Below, piece after piece: positions 21,756 to 33,236 of a stretch of 64,000 nt of DNA. Within the stretch, counting starts at the first letter, position 1. The number at the start of each line of letters is the position of its first letter. Under the pieces are notes generated by a model that saw only the letters and a program-made list of their open reading frames with translations, ran no database searches and was not told the origin of the DNA. Made by a program: the position numbers and the translations under genes. Source of the stretch: Dermanyssus gallinae (taxonomy: Eukaryota; Arthropoda; Arachnida; Mesostigmata; Dermanyssidae); contig QVRM01006604.1 in NCBI GenBank assembly GCA_003439945.1, positions 94,706-158,705 on the forward strand. Reading direction: 5' to 3'.

Positions 21756-22051
21756 ATTGTTGGTGTCTCAAAACATTTTGATGTAACATAAGCACATTTA
21801 CCCAGTTTGAATGTTAATAAAACAAATCATATTTTTTTTCTAAGTAATAATGTGCCCTCAGGAAAGTGACAACGCAGACAAACCAAATAAGTATCAGGGG
21901 TACTACTGGCGACAAAGTAACTTTTCAACCGTTTGGCAAATACATATTTTCACATTCGAAGTTTAACCTACTAGAAAACTAACAACGCTTTCCCAGGAGT
22001 CGAAACAAGCAGCAACCAAAATACCGCAGCCCGAAATGCCTGAAGCGTGTA

Positions 22052-22279
<228 letters not shown>

Positions 22280-22476
22280 TAGTTCTAATGACACTCTCTG
22301 TGGGAGGAACATGGTCGAACTTGTCTCCGCTGTGGCCTCGAAGAGCTTATTCCCAGGTTTTTTGTTGTCTGTTTGAGCGTATCGTTGTCCCAAACGCCAG
22401 ATTACTTGAGACCAAACGCCATTACAACGTGGTCCTCAAGAAGATGCGCGTATAGACGCCGTTTGTGCATCTCCCG

Positions 22477-23370
22477 TTAGTGAATGATGTGGCCGACGCC
22501 CGCGCTGGCTAGTGCACGATAGCCGAGGGCGTACGTGTCAGCGACAGTGACGGCCCACGCCAGCGGCTGATTATGGTCCCAGTCCCGGCTGGTAAGGCCA
22601 CCCGGTCGGCGCTTGTTGTTCCTGTGCAGTCTACCAGGCCCCAGCGTGACGCGGCAGCCGGTCTGTCTGAAAGCGCGCCCCAGGATGTCATTGACGACAT
22701 CGTGGCGGCCCTGCGTAAGCCCAGCCAGCTTACAGCATGGCAATATCAAGTCTGAGGCCATTTGCGGCACGGTTTCTGGTCATCAGCCAGCTTACTACAT
22801 CAAAGTCGCAGGCCGACAGAAGAGTTAAGTGTGTAGTCTAAGCGACGATTTGATCCTACCCCTTCTGCATAGTGACCTGTTCCTTAGAAAGACGACCAGA
22901 CTGCCGCGAGTCCCAGATCCGAACGGCGTATTGTTGATGTCTGTTGAGTCCGCCGACAGTGACGACCACTGCAGAGGCGCAGTTATGCGACGAGGCAAGG
23001 AAGGAGCGGGCACGGCAAGGTGCGTGGCCCAGCGAATGCCCATTTCACTCCGTCGAACCGATAGGCTTGCCTGCGTCCATGCCTTATCATTGAGCGTCAT
23101 TCCAAGGATATTTTCTAAGGCTCTTCTCATTCCCTTTTCGACCAGTGCCGGGCCGATCATGTCGGGGAACACCGCTGTACCTAGCAGGTCCAGTTCACAC
23201 CGATCCTTCACAAGGATGCCTGGTTGTTTGCTGTTCAATTCTGCAATCACCTGCTGTCTCTTTTCGTCCTTGAAACCTTGTTGGATTAGCTTGCATTTAC
23301 TTGGGTTAAGCTTTAGGCCGCTCTACTGCTCGAACGCTCTGAGATGGGATAGAGGACCGGGGCGTACTTG
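22477..23370 (-). pseudogene. LINE ORF2 3' part (family B)
   Basis: The minus strand carries the end of a reverse transcriptase (SGLKLNPSKCKLIQQG near 23330-23270), then a C-terminal region IAELNSKQPGILVKDRCELD and MGIRWATHLAVPAP, and finally RRPGGLTSRDWDHNQPLAWAV with VADTYALGY (22640-22530). The RPxGLT...W...TVxDT pattern is seen at the end of many LINE proteins. Two or more frame changes are needed. A second copy of the last part lies at 25905-26060 in the other orientation. Confidence 0.65.
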
Positions 23371-23379
23371 GACACCTCT

Positions 23380-24059
23380 GTCAAAAATAATAACTATAAT
23401 ATTTAATAAAATTACCCTGGCAGAGGGCAAGTCTATTTAATACTAGAAGTTGCCCTTGTAGTTAGACGAATTATTGACCTAGCCGTCTGCTACGCTGTTT
23501 TAATGTCCGGCTCGATTCGGTGGCAGCCACGTTGGTGGAGGAGGCAGTTGGGCCATAAATAAGACATAAAGCACGATACACTTTAAGAACCATGCTAGAT
23601 CCGGGCCATTTAGAAGAACGCCCCACCGAGTACAACCAAGATGAGCTTAAAAGCAAATAAGGAGCAGACAGATCTCAGAGGGGCTTGTTTCACGGATAGA
23701 ACGCGCCCTGTTCTTAGCTGGACAATATATCTTTAGCCTTACTCTCGTGTTAGCTCGGCGCCACGGTGGATCCCAACTCATTCCGCATGATACCACCACT
23801 TAGGATTGGCGCTCCTGTCCGCGAGTAGATTTCGGTAGTATACATGCACTGAGTTGCCTGAAGAGCGCCGGTAGGTCGTCCAGACATGCTGAACCAACGC
23901 TGTGATTATAGAATCTCTTAGGAAAGACGGTATACAACTTTTACTTGAACTGAAAGGTTAAGTGTCCGCTGGCGAAACAAGGCTCAGTTAAACTGCGGTG
24001 AGTAGCAAAACAAGCGGAAGTCAAAATAACGGAATAAATGCGCGGGACTGGAAACAAGA

Positions 24060-24098
<39 letters not shown>

Positions 24099-24660
24099 TT
24101 GTGCCTCTTGCCATGAAGACAGTAGGACCAATCAGCAAGAAAACCGAAATATTCCTCAAATAATTAAGTAAACGATTTAAGGAGGTAGCGAGTGATCGAA
24201 CAAAGGGTCAATTCTTGAGGCAAGCGTTGTTTTTGGCCGTTTGCAGAGGGAACGCAGCATCTATTTTAAGTGCCATGAAAAGTCCATGAAATAATAATAT
24301 TCGTCTGCTAGCGGTTGCCAAAAGTAGTCACTTTTGGATCATGTTGCTAAATATAGCGCGAAAAATAGCATTGAACTTATTAAAAGTACGGCGTGTAGTC
24401 TCTACAGGGCTTTTCTAGATTGCTAGTGATTACAACATGGCGTGTTCACTGAAAAAAAGGTCCGCCCGTGTGAAGTGCTGCTACATAGTTTAGACCAAAA
24501 TCGATACGCCTTTATGGACGAAGGGGCGTCTTAAGTCGAGATGATTCGATAGTCGAGTCGGCGGTCTGCGCCTTGGTAAGCAGCTGGAAACTAGGAATCA
24601 CCTTATGGCCTGCCTTCCGGCATCGCCAGCTACCCGATAGTACAAAATGGAGCGGGAAGA
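23380..24660. other. Non-coding stretch, includes a (TA)n tract at 24064-24097
   Basis: No exon or transposon domain recognised. The only clear element is the TA tract at 24064-24097. The frame at 23471-23656 has no features. Confidence 0.45.
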
Positions 24661-25275
24661 ATCACCTGCGATAAGCCTAAATTTTATCGCCGCTGTGGCG
24701 CCACATGCTTAGCATTGGAGCACGCGAAGACGACAGACCCGTGCTCATGCTCCGCAGCGCGCCACACCGCAGAATCATTGGTAAAAATAAACACGGTGTC
24801 GTTGTTAAGGCCGTTGCCAGCGCAGAGAAGCACGAGCAGCATTGTGCAAAAAAACGTCGAAGAACGGCTAGGTAGTTGGAACAAACTACGGAAGCGCCGA
24901 ACAACCGTCTAAGGTGCCCGACGGACGCTTTTTAGGCTCAGTCGGCCGGCCAGAGGATTTAGTATACTATTCCGACCAATTCAGTGAATGCAGTGAAACC
25001 AGCCGCAAATAACGCACTTAACACGAGAACGCCAAAACAGCTGTGCAGCGTTCACGGGAGACTGCTCATCCGACGGAGCCGACGTTGGAATGGATTTTGC
25101 AATGTACAGATGCTCTAAAATATTGTAGTGAGTTCCGAGTGTACCTTCCGGGAGCAAAAACACGCGTAAGACGAAACAGAGGACGTTGACTATTAGTTTC
25201 CGAAATCGCGACCAGATGGCTGCAGACACGTGTCCCCGTGAAGTCAATGTGCTCGCCTCTCTGTTCACTCTCAGT
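24661..25275. other. Unassigned stretch, possible RNase H relic
   Basis: The minus strand near 24800-24700 reads TVFIFTNDSAVWRAAEHEHG, which faintly recalls the third strand of a LINE RNase H domain. Support is too weak for a named feature. Confidence 0.25.
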
Positions 25276-25890
25276 CTAGTCGCAAAGAACGACGTACGTC
25301 CATTGTAGGCGATATCCAAAAAGGATGACCGACTTGAATAAGGACATCAGAAGTTTTTGGATACTATCTCTCGGGCAGTACGTGTTAGACAATAGACAAG
25401 CAACGTCGTAAGCCGCTGCTTGAGCTTTGCCGGCCGCGATCCTGACATGAGGGTTTCCCGCAATCTTCGGTCTAGGTGTATGCCCAGGTGTTTTGCCGTG
25501 TTCTTTAGCTGGATATTTACGCCCAACAGCGTATGTTTTAGAGGACCACATTTTTTTCTTTCCGATGAGTACGACCTCTCTACTCTGTTGAGGAGTTTTA
25601 AGCCAACATCTCTCATACACTATATAGACATCCGCCAGCGCAGTATTGGCGTATGTCTCCAGTTCCATCTTAATCCTGGCCCTGACTGTCACAGCCGAAT
25701 CATCTGCGTACGCGAGCAATTCCACTCCCCGAGGAAGACGCTGAATGTTCAGGACGTCCTCGTCTGCCAGATTCCAAAGGTGAGGTCCAACGATTGAACC
25801 CTGCGGCACTCCGGCAGTCATCTCCACCGGCTTAGCTGCACTAAGCTGGCCGGGCTCACCACACAGGGCCGCCACGACGCCACCAATGAC
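25276..25890 (-). pseudogene. R1-like LINE reverse transcriptase fragment
   Basis: The minus strand encodes AGVPQGSIVGPHLWNL followed by LPRGVELLAYADDSAVTV, the palm boxes with YADD, and then a thumb region up to 25276. The pattern GVE[LM][LI]AYADD[LS]A[IV]TV is shared with the plus-strand LINE at 53595-54965, so the two belong to the same or sister families. The 5' and 3' ends are missing. Confidence 0.75.
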
Positions 25891-25904
25891 TTATTAACGT
25901 CGAT

Positions 25905-26060
25905 CGGGGAGGGTCTTACCAGCCGGGATTGGAACCATATTTGGTCGCTTGCGTAGAACATCACTGTCTCTGACCGGTACGCCCTCGGCTATCGTGGACT
26001 AGCCAACGCAAGCGTCGGCCACCATCATTCACTAACGGGAGATGCACAAATGGCGTCCAT
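25905..26060 (+). pseudogene. LINE family B C-terminus, second copy
   Basis: The plus strand here repeats the reverse complement of 22440-22600: both contain CTTACCAGCCGGGA, GGTACGCCCTCGGCTATCGT-like and CATTCACTAACGGGAGATGC blocks. The protein reads GLTSRDWNH and RYALGYRGLANASVGH, the same ending as the copy at 22477. It lies just upstream of an FN3 exon. Confidence 0.65.
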
Positions 26061-26253
26061 TCGCGCATCATGAGACAAGGATGTGTTTCAGCTGACAAAA
26101 GAGGCTAAAAAGATGCTCCTTGAGCCCACAACGGAGCCAAGATCGGCACCGTTCCTTTGACAGAGGTTTAGTCGCAGATCCAGGAGGACAGAAGCCCATT
26201 ATGACCATTACACGCATACGCCAGAATGCTTACCGTGTGTTTAAATTCAACAG

Positions 26254-26514
26254 CTTTCTCTGGAAACCTCACGCTCAGATTGATTAAAGAGGAACTTACC
26301 ACGGACGTCCTCGTTGAGCTCCCTCGTGTTGCGTGCGACGGTGACCTATTATATCATGTTGCGTATGGCAAGGGCGAGCTTGTTACGGCAAAGGCACCCT
26401 CAGTTACCCTGAAGAATTTGTCGTACTTTAGTGTGGTCGAGATTATCGTCATACCGAGCTGCGTCGAGAAGACGCTTGAAATTTATGCTGGAATCATCGA
26501 TACGGGGCCTGGAG
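26254..26514 (+). CDS. FN3-like domain exon (type I, single exon) of plus-strand gene
   Basis: The acceptor TTTAAATTCAACAG leads in and the donor GGAG|GTGAGT ends it. The length is 261 nt, phase 1 to 1, 87 codons, open throughout. It reads SGNLTLRLIKEELTTDVLV, then SVTLKNLSYFSVVEIIVIPSC and ends IDTGPGG. The IP-x-C after the long strand and the Gly-rich end match exon 4073-4348 (IPQC, HTGG) and the minus-strand exon 59902-59627 (YYRC, TGPG). Sequon NLT is present. It is followed at once by a type II domain (27108-27280 plus 31753-31882), the same order as in the minus-strand gene. Confidence 0.75.
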
Positions 26515-26594
26515 GTGAGTGGACGATCACGACCGGTGACTCGTTATGCAAGACAAACACACGCAGCTAGTCAGTTTTCACAGTCCTCACATAC

Positions 26595-26747
<153 letters not shown>

Positions 26748-27107
26748 TAAATAAGATAGTTTTGCTTAGTACGACCGCGTTATTCTCTTGTCATCTTTTT
26801 ACCATAGCTCAGTTGAGGTCGGATCGGTGCCAGAGCACACCGAAAAAGAAAGAACATAAAAAAAAAACGGGTGCACCATAAACTGCCACATCGAAGTGTG
26901 GCTTAAGTGGTAGGTGGCAAGGTGGCTACCTGCTATCTACTATACTATCTATCAATATGGAGACAATTGCAACATAGAAACATAAGCAGGACTACTGCCA
27001 CGTTTCTCAAAAATATCTCAATATTGAGTGCGATAAACTGTGCTGTATCAAAAAACTGAGATTCCAATAGCGTATATATGACGTTTGTTCGCTTCTGGCG
27101 TTCGTAG

Positions 27108-27280
27108 GTTTAAAGCCGATAAGCCACCTTGACATCATGCGAGACTCCAACTCAGCTAAGATAAGCATTACATGTTCGGACGATCTTAATCGGTACCCTG
27201 ACAAGTTTCTTATACGCTTATGTGCTTCACCTGATGGCCAATGCTTAGAGACTAAGCACGCCTTCACCGACGTACTCACG
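27108..27280 (+). CDS. FN3-like domain, first half-exon (type II) of plus-strand gene
   Basis: The acceptor CTTCTGGCGTTCGTAG precedes the exon and the donor ACG|GTATGA follows it. The length is 173 nt, phase 1 to phase 0, no stop. It reads GLKPISHLDIMRDSNSAKIS and then FLIRLCASPDGQCLETKH. The Cys pair LC-x6-C matches exons 7342-7517 and 14155-14324. The exon contains no useful ATG, so it is invisible to a start-codon-based search. Its second half is 31753-31882, making a 303 nt domain. Confidence 0.75.
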
Positions 27281-27985
27281 GTATGAGATCTTCTTTAACA
27301 TACTAAAGGAAAAACAAAATCACGATTTTATATACATGTACAAATGACCATACCGATCTGTCGTAAAGGTAATTAAGCAACGTTGACGAAGAAGACAATC
27401 TTTATTGGATAATGGAGGTACACAATTAGCTAATACAAATACATCGGATTGTGAATGACTAGAATAACAATTGTTTGTGACACATTGCAGCAAATTAATT
27501 ACAAGTAACATTTAAGTATGGCAAAAATATTTACTGTTATTCATACGACAACGCAGATACATCTATTTACTGCTCCAACGCTCGTAACAGCTTAGGGAAA
27601 AGGCTTAGGGATGATTTGTTCCTGTAGATAGTTATCAAATCTCTCAATAAATAGAGTAGAAAGCGCATTTATTTGTCGAATAAAGGATGGAAAAAGAGAC
27701 TTGGCAGGTAATGACGCCCACGAAGCCGCCTTGTTGTGCGATTCTCTGGCTACACGCCAAGCGAACGTATTATACATATATAGCTAATACATTTTGGTAA
27801 AAACATTATTTGACTTCTGCGATTGTTCATTGTCACATCGAAGAAACGGTTGATAAGATCAGCACGTGCAAGTTGCGATAGCGCACGTGTGTCGTTGTTA
27901 TTCAGTAAAATCGACAGCGACGGAAGGTTAACAGCATTTGGGGTGATATTACATCTTCTACAGAGCTTTTTTTAGAAATCTTCTC
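27281..27985. other. Intron start, no gene seen
   Basis: Part of the 4.5 kb intron between 27280 and 31753. Short minus-strand frames at 27320-27777 include words similar to LINE 3' ends (SWASLPAKSLFPSFIRQINA), and may be the C-terminal end of the LINE at 27990-30251; that is a guess. Confidence 0.4.
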
Positions 27986-27989
27986 TAAA

Positions 27990-30260
27990 CACCTTCGATC
28001 ATGGCTATGTGCTTACACAAGTATGGGCTCCAGACGAGTGAGCAATATACAAGTTTAGATAGCACAATAATGCTTTATACAAACGAATATACACATTTGG
28101 GTTCTTGATGATAAAACAACGAAGCAGCATGTTCACAAGTATAGATGTTGATTTGACTAGTTCTCTTAAATGTGAAGAAAATGTAAGATCCGTTGATATT
28201 AAAACACCGAGGTCTCGTGCAACATTAGCGGTGGGCAATATTGTCCCGTTAAGCTTGTACTCCAGATCGAAGAAGCCATGTTTGAAAACGAGGCATTTCC
28301 AAACGGATAGCTCCATTCCATTGTCGATGCACCAGCGGCAGATGCCATCGGCAGCAGACTGTAGCGCAGTATGCGCTGAGAGAGAGTCCAGAGGAGCGTA
28401 TATCTTTAGATCGTCAGTGTACAATAACGTACGCAGCTTCCCTGTAGGACGCCGGATGGTGCCAGTTGTGCCTCACTAAACGCTTTCCCGCATTTAACTC
28501 GGAAGGAGCGCTTGTGCAGAAAAGCGGCAAGCCATTTACGAGTCTGTAAGTGGACCTAGAGCGTCTTCATCTTGTCAATAAGAAGCCTATGATCAACCCT
28601 GTCAAAGGCACTCTTCTGGTCAAAAAATATACAGTGAAAATCTTTTTTTTGGCAAATATATACAAGGCCCGATCGTTTGTCATTTCTAATAGTTGGGTGC
28701 ACGTGAAACGACAAGGCATACATCCGTGTTGGGAACTATCAAAAAGATTATTCACGGCCATAGAGTTTGTTATGTATTTGACTAAAATATTTTCAAAAAT
28801 TGTGCAAGTAATGAAGCACTGAGCCACAGGGCGATAGTTCTCAATGCACTTTTAGGCCCCTTCTTATGTATCGGTGTCACGATGCTCTGTTTGAAAATAT
28901 CTGGAACTACGGCGTCATTGTATGACCGTTCAAAAATAAGCATTAATGGCTCCGCCAAAAATATAGCTAGCTTTCGGAAAAATATAGATGGGATGCCATC
29001 GGTTGTATGGCTGCATTTAGGTTTCAGAGATAAGAGTTGCATGTAAATGTCGCATTCCTTGAAATAGATAAGAAAGTCGCTGTAGTTTGTAGAAAAATAA
29101 GATTTCGACATAGGTGAGACGGGGGTTACTGGAACAGAGTTGAACAAAGCTGACAAATGAGCTGCTAGTAGCTCAACCTTCTCATCTGCCGAAGCCGAGT
29201 GTAAGGTTGATTCCAGGCTTGGTGGGGACTCGTTGCTTGAAAGGCGAGAGTTCGCGTAGCGGAAGAGGGACCGGCTGTCCTTGACGCTTATGCTCATCTC
29301 GGTCAGGATGCGGAGACGCTTTGTTGCTTTCATGAGTTTTCGGCGATATGTGGAGGACGAGGCAGGGTTAGAGTTCGAGGAGATTGTTCGCTCGAGTCGG
29401 GCTATATATGAGCGCAGTTTTATGAGCTTCTTGTCGACCACAAGAGGGGTCGAGGCTTCGATCAGTAAGCGACAACACCGCGCGAACTTCTTGTACATCT
29501 CGTTGGCATCATGGCAGTCTAAAAAGAACGCCCTTTAATCAATGAGATTGAGGTGGTTGGCCATTAGCTCGATGTTCATTTGTTGAAAATTAAAACCACA
29601 CAGCATTTTAATTGCTTCAGAGATGTCAATTCTGAGACTGAACGAGATGAGCCTGTGATCAGGGCTGATAAATGGATGAGTCGTTAGCAGAAGATCGAGA
29701 GTAGAGCCAGAAAGACGCGTGGGGTCAATAATAAGATGGATAAGTTGTTCTCAACACTGCAGTCGAGGAAAACAGCCTCCATTAAATCAGTGGGGGTGGT
29801 TTCCGCAGTAGTCCAGTCGATTCGAGGTAAATTAAAGTCACCAACAATGACCATGGGACCATCAATAATGACAATAGAAATTAATTGCGTCACAACTTTC
29901 GTTGATCCGTTGCGAGCGGCACATACTGTCACCGGAATTTGATACATGAAAACAGCAGAGGTGAAACTCGCTATGCGGAGCAAGTAGATCGACTGCGATG
30001 CGCTCGACGGGTATATCACATGATACAGGTATAACATTTAAGCGAGCAGAGACTAGGATGCACACTCCTCCGCCTCTCGACCGACAATCCAGCCGGAAGC
30101 ATCGAACAGAATTGTTGAAAGTGAGTTCGGTGTCCGTTATGGACTGGCTGAACCAGGTCTCACACAGAAAAATGAAATCAACATTTTTATATACACTGTA
30201 GGAGAAAATAGAATCAATAGCACGTTGTTTTGTCGCCGAACGAGTGTTCAAAAATACAAT
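27990..30260 (-). pseudogene. CR1/jockey-like LINE ORF2, endonuclease and reverse transcriptase
   Basis: From 30251 down: endonuclease with VDFIFLCETWFSQS and, in the next frame, GPMVIVGDFNLPRIDW (about 29860-29810); a linker (29498-29100); KPKCSHTTDGIPSIFFRKLA and IVTPIHKKGPKS at the start of reverse transcriptase; CRFTCTQLLEMTND and TRRVPLTGLIIGFL as damaged palm boxes (28730-28580); then MYTDDLKIYAPLDS (28424) with the YxDD centre and a thumb region to about 28005. At least four frame breaks. It lies antisense inside an FN3 intron. The fragments at 1-1760 are kin. Confidence 0.8.
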
Positions 30261-31752
30261 TTAACCGTCCATCATTTGTTCTACAGTTGCTTTGTTTGGG
30301 GCTTCCGATGGGGTTGGCAGGCGGGTACTGTCGTTGTCAGTGACAGCGGCAGCAACACTATCAGATTTCTCGACCACGTTTTCGTGAGGCAGACGACCGA
30401 CGAAGGATAGAAACCGTTCTTAGTTGGGTTCATTTGTAGCGGTCTACCGTAACTCGGTAGGGCTTTAGCGATTGCAACTTGGACTTTATTTATTGTATAC
30501 CTGCATTTTTAATACCTGCAATCAGTACTTTTCTACAATTTGATTTTATGGTCCAAAGTATTCTGCAAAACCCATTGGGGTAGCATTTACTCCCGCCAGC
30601 AATCCTACAATACAACGTTATTTATCTGTCCCTCCTACTGTTGTATCGGAAATGTATCTGACACATGCACAACCTTTCTGATATCTCTAACAGTCCAGTG
30701 CTTGATAGCTACTTGATACCATTGTATCGATTTTGTTGCTTTTCGGAACCTTTATTAGTTTGCTTTCTCAGCTTTGCCCCCTTCGTGAGGGTCGATTTGT
30801 CGCAAGAAGAGGATTGCATCTTCCCTGCCTGTACCTCTAAAGGATACCTCCACCATAGAAATCTATGACTAAACTCTGGCCTCTGCTAACACTACAAATT
30901 TCACCGTCTTGAGACGCGAACAATTTTTCCGTACGTTAACTTAAAGCGATGTGACTGTCAGTTTTTTTTTTCTTATGCTTGAGTCTCCTGTTATTTTCAC
31001 AGAGTTTGGCGCAACGCGCTTACTGTGCATCCGTGAGTGCTGTAAAGCCGCGTTGTTAATCTCTTGTACGAATCGTCTCGGTGGAGAGGTTATATGCTAT
31101 AATTTAAGTTAAGGTGGACAGGCCAAACGTCATAAATCTCAAGCGTCCTTAATGGGCTCTTCGTAAATCGAAACTCGATTAAAGGAGTGCTTCATCTGGC
31201 CAGCAATAGGCAAAATCTTCTCTTGAGGTTGAACTCTGAATCTATTCTTGAACTTTATTTGGGTGGTGTGTCTGTCATTCCTTTCCCAGTTTCTCTGGTC
31301 AAGACCAATTACAGCTTGACACAAGTATCGGCGGATGTTACGAAACATCACGGTAGCTCTAATTCTAGGAGAACTCTGTAGACGATATTTCTCCCGTGAA
31401 AACAGACGAAACTACACAGCTATCTGTTAAAAATCAGAATATTACCAGATTAGCTAGCAACCTTGCAATTTTGTTGACCACGGACATCGCCAACTATAGC
31501 TACGGTGTACTATATGAACTAAGCCTTGTTTAATAAGGCCATCTACAATGTTTGACTTACAAAAATGTTGCCTTGTGAGGGCTACTACAATCGATTTTTG
31601 ATCGCGTCTTTTATATTGCGACGATGTATGTAACTGATTTTTTTCATATAACTGATTCTGGAACTTGAGTTTACAAAGTAGCTATTTATATATTTGTAAT
31701 GAAAAGTCACATCTTTTCTGCGACTAATTAAAATTTGATGTTTGTCCTGCAG
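30261..31752. other. Intron sequence, no gene seen
   Basis: Continues the intron that separates the two halves of one FN3 domain. Short frames exist but none has splice context or a recognisable family. Confidence 0.45.
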
Positions 31753-31882
31753 TGTGTTACACTCAACAAATTACATCCTAAGCGGGAATATGAGGTCTTT
31801 GTAATACCTTATTATTTTTACCGCGGAAAACCGTACGCAGGTGAATCTGTGAACGGCACACTAAGCAATCCACATCTAAAAG
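31753..31882 (+). CDS. FN3-like domain, second half-exon (type II), last plus-strand exon recognised
   Basis: The acceptor GATGTTTGTCCTGCAG precedes the exon and the donor AAAAG|GTAAAT follows it. The length is 130 nt, phase 0 to phase 1. It reads CVTLNKLHPKREYEVFVIPY, a clear tyrosine corner (LHPKREYEV) that aligns with LHPGIPYNL in exon 13287-13428, then an NGT sequon and PHLKG. Its phase 1 exit requires more exons downstream; the only candidate I see is at 43261-43500. Confidence 0.75.
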
Positions 31883-33061
31883 GTAAATTACACATTTACG
31901 CGTAACAGTTACAGACAGATGTAACAGGATATACAAGTACATACGAGCTTTGCAATATCTAAATATCTAAGAAATGCAATATCTAACTTTGTTTCGAATA
32001 AAATCGAAAAAAGACATTTTGGCATGATACTTATATTCTTCATCTGATAATCATTCACCGTTAACCTCAAAGATACCAACGTTCTGACATAGAAAAGCTA
32101 TGTGCTGCAAATGTCAATGCCAAAGCCATTTGTAAATAATTGTCTTTCTTCTTTAATTTTACCTTGCACTGCTTTATATACATGCTTTAAATGCTTCTGT
32201 AAGCCCCACCGCGCTCACGTTTTTAACTGCAAAATGTACCTTAAAAGCCTAAGTGAAGCGCGGGGCTTTAAGTACGAAATGAGTTAGTTGTTAAGGTTGA
32301 AAACGGGGTGATAAATTATGTGAGAGGCAGGCGGAAACGTATTGGCGTCTCTAGGGCAAGCTGGAAGCTTAGTCCGGTAATTTGATTATATCTTCAGTAG
32401 CTCACAAATAAAACGTAAGCAATCCTTCTTAGCATTACACTTGACCTTTGCTGGAGATCACGCGTTAGCTGTATCGCTTTACGTTCGCTGCACTTGATGC
32501 CGGTCGGAACGAACCGAGTCGCTAACAGGTTTGCAACTATATCTTTCGTTACAGATTAACATAGGATTTTCACGAAACAAGATAGCCACCGTCAAAAGTC
32601 TACTTCGAGGATGCCAGCCTCAGACACCTGAGACTAGCCAAAATAACGCTACGAGTGCCCTGATTGTTATGTCTACTCGAGCCCGTAAATTTGATAAACA
32701 AAATCTTAGAGTTTAGTTTTGGTTCGTTTGCTTTCGTTAATGATCCGGAAAGTCCTGAGACAAGGAATGCCACCTATTCGTGACGCAACCTTTGGTGATA
32801 AATCGTGTTTATCGGCACTAAAAATGTAACTAGAAGAAATGCGCAAAGACGAGCTTTATGTGCACCTGTTGTTTGGTCCTTACTTCTGAGATGCTGGCTT
32901 CTCTAAGGCTCTTTTTGAGAACGACACAAAATGTGTCTCTGCGCCAGATGGCTGTAAATGTTGTTTTAACGCTGTAAAGACGCTTTTCTCTCTTAATCTG
33001 CTTGTACCAAATTAATAGGGCTAAACTGCATCTGATTGTTCCTGCGCCTCGTTATTCGACC
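31883..33061. other. No supported gene
   Basis: A frame at 32555-32716 follows a good acceptor-like TATCTTTCGTTACAG and stays open for 53 codons to a TAG. However, it is open only in phase 0, which does not fit the phase 1 exit of exon 31753-31882, and it has no FN3 pattern. Confidence 0.4.
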
Positions 33062-33098
<37 letters not shown>

Positions 33099-33195
33099 TC
33101 ACTGCCATGATAGTGTACAATAGTATGATCAATATCACTACAGCCTCGTAATGATAGTTAAACTAAAAATCGCTCAGGAGGCTGTTGCCGCAATC
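33062..33195 (-). mobile_element. 3' UTR remnant of the Cys/His-tail LINE plus (TA)n
   Basis: Bases 33126-33170 match 36090-36135 closely: both contain GATCAATATCACTACAGCCT and then CG[TA]AATGATAGTT. At 36 kb this block is the 3' UTR of a LINE tail, so this is the extreme 3' end of another minus-strand copy. A TA tract (33062-33096) lies on one side and a second TA then GA tract (33201-33233) on the other. Confidence 0.65.
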
Positions 33196-33236
33196 AAGGC
33201 TTATATATATATATATAGATAGAGAGAGAGAGAAAG

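Larger units (their letters stand above)
17673..21835 (+). mobile_element. Near full-length LINE with Cys/His C-terminal tail
   Basis: ORF1 with two CCHC knuckles, ORF2 with endonuclease and reverse transcriptase, then a 3' UTR ending AATAAAACAAATCATA and a T run near 21831-21838. The order fits an R1/jockey/CR1-group element; clade not assigned. It lies in sense with the FN3 gene, directly after the truncated exon 17027-17190. Confidence 0.75.

Noticed and set aside
32555..32716. Possible terminal exon after a good acceptor
   Set aside because: Open only in phase 0, while the preceding exon ends in phase 1; no FN3 pattern.
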